DNA of 18,380 nucleotides from assembly GCA_934754735.1 (NCBI GenBank), contig CAKVJE010000028.1, positions 1 through 18,380 of the forward strand. The letters are read 5' to 3'. Every line of letters begins with the position of its first letter. Position 1 is the stretch's first letter. The notes beneath the pieces were generated by a model. It had not been told where the DNA came from. It ran no database searches and saw only the letters and a list, made by a program, of their open reading frames with translations. This document shows positions 14,126-18,380 of this stretch, piece after piece. The stretch is from an uncultured Candidatus Melainabacteria bacterium (lineage in GTDB: Bacteria; Cyanobacteriota; Vampirovibrionia; Gastranaerophilales; Gastranaerophilaceae). Position numbers and translations under genes: made by a program.

Positions 14126-15201
14126 TGGAAAAAGTTTTAATAAAAGGAAATTATGCAATAGCGCAAGCAGCAGTAAACGCAGGTTGTCAATGCTATTTTG
14201 GTTATCCGATTACACCGCAAACAGAAATTGGTGAATATTTAAGCGGGAAAATGCAAGAATTGGGCAGAGCTTATGTTTGTGCAGAAAGCGAATTAGGCGC
14301 AATAAATATGGTTATGGGCGCAGTTGCAACAGGTGTAAAGGCTATGACTTCATCATCTTCTTGTGCGGTAGCATTAATGCAAGAGGCGTTATCTTACGCA
14401 GCAGCAGACGAATTACCTGTAGTGCTTGTAAACGTTATGAGAACAGGCCCTGGTTTAGGCTATATCTATCCTGCTCAAGGTGATTATAATCAAGCTGTTT
14501 ATGGTGGCGGAAACGGTGATTATAAAATTATCGTGCTAGCACCGTCAACAGTTCAAGAATGTGTAGATTTAACTTATAGGGCATTTTATCTCGCGCAAAA
14601 ATATAGAAATCCTGTAATTTTGTTAGCAGATGGACTTTTAGGTCAAATGATGGAACCTGCAAGCTTTGGAGAATATCCTTATCCTGAAGTAGATGTTTCA
14701 TCTTGGGCTCTAACGGGTGCTAAAGGAAGAGATGCAAGAGCTATTTATTCTTGTGCGCCTGATGAAAAAGCTCAAATTCAGCATATCTATGATTTACACA
14801 AAAAATTTGACGTAATCAGAGAAAATGAAACAACTTACGAAGAGTTTAATACAGAAGATGCTGATGTTATTTTAACGGCATTCGGTTCTATGACAAGAAA
14901 TATTAAAGCTGCCATGAATGTTTTAAGACAAAAGGGCATTAAAGCAGGATGTTTTAGACCTGTTACTTTAAATCCGTTCCCTGCAGAAAGAATTTCTGAA
15001 TTGGCTAAAGAAGGAAAAGATTTTATTGTTGTGGAAATGAATATGGGACAAATGTTCAAGGATGTTAAATATGCGGTTAATGGTCAATCTAAAGTAGATT
15101 TAGTAAACAGACCTTGTGGAGAATGGTTAAGCGTTGAAGAAATAGTTTCTTCCGTAGAAAATATTTTAGAAGGGAGAAAAGAGTATGCAACAAGTATTTA
15201 G
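14125..15201 (+). CDS. vorB: 2-oxoacid:ferredoxin oxidoreductase alpha subunit (VorB/KorA type)
   Basis: A 358-residue alpha subunit. It starts LIKGNYAIAQAAVNAGCQCYFGYPITPQTEI, the pyrimidine-binding domain, with AESELGAINMVMGA carrying the glutamate that contacts the thiamine ring, then TSSSS, then VVLVNVMRTGPGLGYI. The C-terminal transketolase-like domain has ADVILTAFGSMTRNIKAAM and PFPAERI. The reaction is oxidative decarboxylation of a 2-oxoacid to acyl-CoA with reduced ferredoxin. Whether the substrate is 2-oxoglutarate or a branched-chain oxoacid cannot be told; the best-known close relatives are annotated VorB. It overlaps the ferredoxin by one base and the beta subunit by 17 bases, so the three are one operon. 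Confidence 0.9.
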   Translation: MEKVLIKGNYAIAQAAVNAGCQCYFGYPITPQTEIGEYLSGKMQELGRAYVCAESELGAINMVMGAVATGVKAMTSSSSCAVALMQEALSYAAADELPVVLVNVMRTGPGLGYIYPAQGDYNQAVYGGGNGDYKIIVLAPSTVQECVDLTYRAFYLAQKYRNPVILLADGLLGQMMEPASFGEYPYPEVDVSSWALTGAKGRDARAIYSCAPDEKAQIQHIYDLHKKFDVIRENETTYEEFNTEDADVILTAFGSMTRNIKAAMNVLRQKGIKAGCFRPVTLNPFPAERISELAKEGKDFIVVEMNMGQMFKDVKYAVNGQSKVDLVNRPCGEWLSVEEIVSSVENILEGRKEYATSI

Positions 15202-15922
15202 TATTCCAAAATCATTCAAAAAAGACTTTAAGTATACTTTTTGCCCAGGATGCGACCACGGTATAGCAATCAGACTTGTTGGCGAGGCTATAGACGAATT
15301 GGGAATTAAAGAAGATATCATTTCATCTACTTCTGTCGGATGCTCTGTATTTCTTTATAACTTCCTTGATATAGATGCAGTTGAAGCACCGCATGGAAGA
15401 GCTTTGGCTTCAGCAACAGGCGTAAAACGTGCAAGACCTGATAAAGTTGTGTTTACATATTCAGGCGATGGCGACTTCGCGTCAATCGGGTTAGCAGAAT
15501 CTATGCATACAGCCTTGAGAGGCGAAAAAATTACAGCATTTTGTTTAAATAATACAACTTACGGTATGACAGGCGGACAATTAGGGCCTACAACGATGAT
15601 GGGACAAGTTACAACAACTTCTCCTACAGGTAGAAACGCTGATTATTTCGGTTATCCGATTAAAGTTGCAGAACATATTGCTTTATGCGACGGAACAGCA
15701 TTTTCAGCTCGTGTTGCGTTGGATTCTGTTCCACACATAAATCAAGCAAAACAAGCAATTAAGAAAGCTTTTCAAGTTCAATTAGACGGTAAAGGTTTTG
15801 GTTTTGTAGAGATTCTTTCTTCTTGTCCAACAAACTGGCACATGACACCGGAAGGCGCGCATGAAAGAATAAGGACAGAAATGATTCCTGAATTCCCATT
15901 GGGTGTATTTAAAGAAGTTTAA
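15185..15922 (+). CDS. 2-oxoacid:ferredoxin oxidoreductase beta subunit (TPP-binding)
   Basis: A 245-residue beta subunit that binds the diphosphate of thiamine. It begins with CPGCDHG (C20 and C23), has the TPP signature GDG at 94-96 followed by NN at 122-123, and GMTGGQLGPTT right after. The end (SSCPTNWHMTPEGA) is typical of KorB and VorA-type subunits. The start is supported by GGGAG upstream, inside the alpha gene, with which it overlaps by 17 bases. A perfect terminator follows 18 bases after the stop, so the usual gamma subunit is not part of this transcript. Confidence 0.92.
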   Translation: MQQVFSIPKSFKKDFKYTFCPGCDHGIAIRLVGEAIDELGIKEDIISSTSVGCSVFLYNFLDIDAVEAPHGRALASATGVKRARPDKVVFTYSGDGDFASIGLAESMHTALRGEKITAFCLNNTTYGMTGGQLGPTTMMGQVTTTSPTGRNADYFGYPIKVAEHIALCDGTAFSARVALDSVPHINQAKQAIKKAFQVQLDGKGFGFVEILSSCPTNWHMTPEGAHERIRTEMIPEFPLGVFKEV

Positions 15923-15940
15923 AATTTTACTTAAAATAAC

Positions 15941-15979
15941 AAAAAGCCATTTATAATTAAAACTTATAAATGGCTTTTT
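15941..15979. terminator. bidirectional intrinsic terminator
   Basis: A perfect 16-base stem (15941-15956 with 15964-15979, loop of seven) with A-run on the left and T-run on the right. It lies between the stop of the beta subunit gene (plus) and the stop of the convergent hypothetical gene (minus), and would end both transcripts. Confidence 0.92.
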
Positions 15980-15994
15980 ATACTGCTTTTGTTA

Positions 15995-17230
15995 TCAATT
16001 TCCAGTCATACCGTCTTTGCTTTTCTGGTAATTCTTTTTCATTTCTTCTTGACGCTGCATGATTTTAAGCATTGTTGCCATATCCATTTGTTGAATTTTG
16101 CGCTCATATTCGATTTTTTTAACCTTATCATCGAACCTTTTAGCTTCTTTTGCATCTTTTTCCTTAGCTTTAGCTAGTTCTTTTGCATGCTTTGCGTCAA
16201 ACTCAACTTCTGAAACAGGTATAACGTCGGCTTCTTCTTCCATTCTATACCCTACAATTGATATAGGAATGCTTGAACCGGTCAAAGATTCCAGCCTTGA
16301 ATTTTCTCCATAAACATCAATGCTCCAAGTTCCTAAGAATTTCGGCACATCTCCTGTGTATGCGTAAGCGCAAACTACAACGCGGTTTTCATTATTAGCA
16401 TCAAAACCTAGAGGATAAATATCCCAACGTTTTTCATCAAAATCAACTCCACCTGCTTGCGCCCAATAATTTATAATAGCATCTCTGATTTGTGGCAACT
16501 TTTGAGCTTCTTTTCTATTAAAATCATATACCCATAAATTTGTCTGCCAAATTCCATCATGCCTGTAACCGATTTTTTCTTTGACTACAAGTTTTGTATT
16601 GTCGCTTGAAAAATCAATCGGTGTGAGCGTTCTAAAGATAAATTTTGTATCAATTGACTTATCGGTGGATATCAAAGGTTTATCAACTTTGTTTAAAATA
16701 TTAGCTTTTTTTACTTTCTCAATATCAGAAAGCGAAGAATCAAGATTTATTAAAAACAAATCACAACTTGTGCAATCAGATTGCGCATAATAATAAACCG
16801 CAGGATAAACAAGTTTTGTAAAATCGCCTGAAACAATTCCTTGTGCGTTTATTTGTCGGTCAAAATTTAATTTTCTCGGCAAACTCAACTCAGGACTGCC
16901 AACGGGATCATTGTATTTTACAAGATGAAATTTCTTTTGCGGAACATAAACCATGTTTTCATCTTTTGGCATCTCTGCTTTATCTAAAATTTTTGCACTA
17001 ATTTCACGTCTTGATTTTGCTCGAGATTCATTTTCGTACTCTTCTACCGTCATATAGCCTGATTTTGGCATCTTGCTTTTTTCGTATTTTTCAGTTTCAC
17101 CGACTTTATCCACGTTATTTCTATAAATCGTTTCAGCAACAACTCTATCCTGTTTTTTCATAATCGGATATTTCATTTGATTGAAATGGATTTTTACAGC
17201 CATTATCATGCCGGCTAATGCTTCAAACAT
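15995..17230 (-). CDS. hypothetical protein, possible beta-propeller-like core
   Basis: A 411-residue protein with no family I recognise. The N-terminus (MFEALAGMIMAVKIHF) is mildly hydrophobic but not a clear signal peptide. The middle has beta-rich units such as RTLTPIDFSSDNTKLVVKEK and TNLWVYDFNRKEAQKL, resembling PD40/WD40-type strands of TolB-like propellers, but too few to call. The C-terminal 70 residues are strongly charged and helical (ELAKAKEKDAKEAKRFDDKVKKIEYE), a likely coiled coil. ATG at 17230 is chosen because it overlaps the stop of the response regulator by one base (TAATG) and has AAGGA upstream; a start further upstream would lie inside the regulator gene. Being the last gene of a two-component operon, it may be an output or an accessory of that pathway. 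Function unknown. Confidence 0.65.
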   Translation of the reverse strand: MFEALAGMIMAVKIHFNQMKYPIMKKQDRVVAETIYRNNVDKVGETEKYEKSKMPKSGYMTVEEYENESRAKSRREISAKILDKAEMPKDENMVYVPQKKFHLVKYNDPVGSPELSLPRKLNFDRQINAQGIVSGDFTKLVYPAVYYYAQSDCTSCDLFLINLDSSLSDIEKVKKANILNKVDKPLISTDKSIDTKFIFRTLTPIDFSSDNTKLVVKEKIGYRHDGIWQTNLWVYDFNRKEAQKLPQIRDAIINYWAQAGGVDFDEKRWDIYPLGFDANNENRVVVCAYAYTGDVPKFLGTWSIDVYGENSRLESLTGSSIPISIVGYRMEEEADVIPVSEVEFDAKHAKELAKAKEKDAKEAKRFDDKVKKIEYERKIQQMDMATMLKIMQRQEEMKKNYQKSKDGMTGN

Positions 17231-17889
17231 TAAACTAATCCTTCTTTCATGGCTGTAACGGTAGCTTGAGTTCTGGAAGAAACACAAAGTTTTTGCAAAA
17301 TGCTATGAACGTGAGCTTTTGCAGTCGCTTTTGTAATAACTAATTTGTCCGCAATTTGAGGATTAGAAAGACCTTCAACCATAAGCTCTAAAACATCCAA
17401 TTCTCTCTCTGTTAAACCGTAAGAATTATTTGATTTTTTTGGTTCAGGTTCTGTAACAACATTTGCACTTGGTTTTTGTAGATTTGAAAATACCATTTTT
17501 GCAATACTCGGATCTATCCAACCTACACCTTCATAAACGGATTTAATAGCGGAAATTGTTTGTTCAGGCGTTGCGCCTTTCATAATATAACCGTCAGCAC
17601 CGGCTTTAAAAGCTTCAAATACATCGTTTTCACTATCGCGTGAAGTAAAGATTAAAATCTTAACGTCCGGATTAAAATCTTTTATGCGTTGAGTAGCTTC
17701 AATTCCGTCAATATTTGGAAGTCCAATGTCCATAAGTATAACGTCCGGTGAAAGTTCACGAGCCTTTTTAATTCCGTCCAATCCATCTGCTGATTCTGCT
17801 ACAAGAGTAATACCTTCTGCTTTATCTAAAAGCATTGACAAACCCATTCTATAAAGCTCGTGGTCTTCAACTAACAAAGTATTTATCAT
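17230..17889 (-). CDS. NarL/FixJ-family response regulator
   Basis: A 219-residue regulator. The receiver domain has E8 and D9, phospho-acceptor D54 in LMDIGLP, T82 and K104 in YIMKG. A linker rich in Pro, Glu and Lys (about 139-152) leads to a LuxR-type helix-turn-helix: LTERELDVLELMVEGLSNPQIADKLVITKATAKAHVHSILQKL. Its start ATGA overlaps the stop of the histidine kinase by four bases, so the kinase is its cognate partner. The downstream hypothetical gene overlaps by one base. The three genes would be translated together. Confidence 0.93.
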   Translation of the reverse strand: MINTLLVEDHELYRMGLSMLLDKAEGITLVAESADGLDGIKKARELSPDVILMDIGLPNIDGIEATQRIKDFNPDVKILIFTSRDSENDVFEAFKAGADGYIMKGATPEQTISAIKSVYEGVGWIDPSIAKMVFSNLQKPSANVVTEPEPKKSNNSYGLTERELDVLELMVEGLSNPQIADKLVITKATAKAHVHSILQKLCVSSRTQATVTAMKEGLV

Positions 17890-18380
17890 ACTAAACTTCT
17901 TTCTTTTTGAATAACTGAATCCGTAAGCAGGAATGAAAACTCACTGCCCTTATTTAACGCACTTTCCAACCAGATTTTACCACCATGCGATTCTATAATT
18001 TGTCTGGACAAATATAGACCTAAGCCGGTACCTGTTGAACGTTTTTTGCTCGTACCTTGTGAAAATCTTTGGAACATATTTGGAATATCTTCTTGAGGAA
18101 TTCCTGAACCATTGTCAGACACTGAAAAAATCAGGTCGTTGCCTTCATTTTTTAGTGTTATAACTACTCGTCCGCCATTTTGTGTGTAATTTATCGCATT
18201 TCCGCAAAGATTGCAAATCACGCGTCTAATTTCACTTCTATCAGCATTTACGGTCAAATTTTTGTTTGTACATTCAATCTTAAATTCAATTTCCTTTGTT
18301 TGCGCAAGCGGTTGCAGTTCATTATAAACTTGCTCAACAAGATTATACATATTAAAGTTCGTTTTAGTTAACTCTAATTT
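17886..18380 (-). CDS. sensor histidine kinase, C-terminal part, cut by the window
   Basis: The visible 165 codons hold the ATP-binding HATPase domain. The N-box is NLCGNAINYTQNG, the G1 box is SDNGSGIP, the F-box region is MFQRFSQG, and G2 is GTGLGLYLSRQIIESHGG. The frame is open through the right edge without a stop, starting with a lysine-rich helix before the MYNL segment, so the sensor and dimerisation parts lie outside the window. It overlaps the response regulator by four bases and is probably its partner kinase. The sensed signal cannot be told. Confidence 0.93.
   Translation of the reverse strand, partial: KLELTKTNFNMYNLVEQVYNELQPLAQTKEIEFKIECTNKNLTVNADRSEIRRVICNLCGNAINYTQNGGRVVITLKNEGNDLIFSVSDNGSGIPQEDIPNMFQRFSQGTSKKRSTGTGLGLYLSRQIIESHGGKIWLESALNKGSEFSFLLTDSVIQKERSLV

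Noticed and set aside
13886..14158. Minus-strand open frame of 90 codons across the ferredoxin gene
   Set aside because: It is antisense to a ferredoxin with two complete cysteine motifs and has no family resemblance; its openness follows from codon use on the real strand.
17231..17287. Longer N-terminus for the hypothetical protein starting at 17287
   Set aside because: It would lie within the response regulator gene, while the ATG at 17230 has a Shine-Dalgarno and the TAATG overlap typical of coupled genes.

Overview
This is an AT-rich bacterial chromosome segment with 20 protein-coding genes, one of them cut by the right edge. The gene content suggests an anaerobic, flagellated bacterium with a carbohydrate-decorated surface. 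The ferredoxin-dependent 2-oxoacid oxidoreductase points to anaerobic metabolism. The mix of a small flagellin, a cyanobacterial-style OmpR regulator and secreted or hypothetical proteins with no clear family would fit a non-photosynthetic Cyanobacteria relative (Melainabacteria/Gastranaerophilales type). That placement is inference; a clostridial or other low-GC gut anaerobe cannot be excluded from sequence reading alone.

Layout. (1) 152-1395: an overlapping pair of shortened purine-enzyme homologues, a PurN-like formyltransferase-fold protein ending in a four-cysteine cluster and a PurD-like protein. (2) 1443-7795: a surface-glycan locus with three GT-A glycosyltransferases, one GT-B glycosyltransferase, a Stealth-type phosphosugar transferase and an RgpF-like protein, in mixed orientations with two convergent overlaps. 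(3) 7857-8762: a small YD-repeat (RHS-like) protein. (4) 8862-12650, minus strand: OmpR-family regulator, RmuC, a BI-1/YccA membrane protein and a secreted repeat protein. (5) 12887-13744, minus: a short flagellin with its own terminator and a structured leader. (6) 13916-15922, plus: ferredoxin, alpha and beta subunits of a 2-oxoacid:ferredoxin oxidoreductase, closed by a strong terminator with no gamma subunit. (7) 15995-18380, minus: a histidine kinase (partial), NarL-family regulator and hypothetical protein in one tightly coupled operon.

Three features stand out beyond ordinary annotation. First, a family of GC-rich palindromic elements is scattered through the window, and two copies lie inside the reading frame of one glycosyltransferase without breaking it, as known for Rickettsia palindromic elements. 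Second, several glycan-locus genes and the first gene have a -10 hexamer exactly six bases before the ATG and no Shine-Dalgarno, suggesting leaderless mRNAs, whereas the other genes have clear Shine-Dalgarno sites. Third, the degenerate PurN/PurD pair with the cysteine tail looks like a repurposed two-gene module of unknown function. No tRNA, rRNA, CRISPR array or transposase gene was seen. No intergenic stretch exceeds 300 bases.
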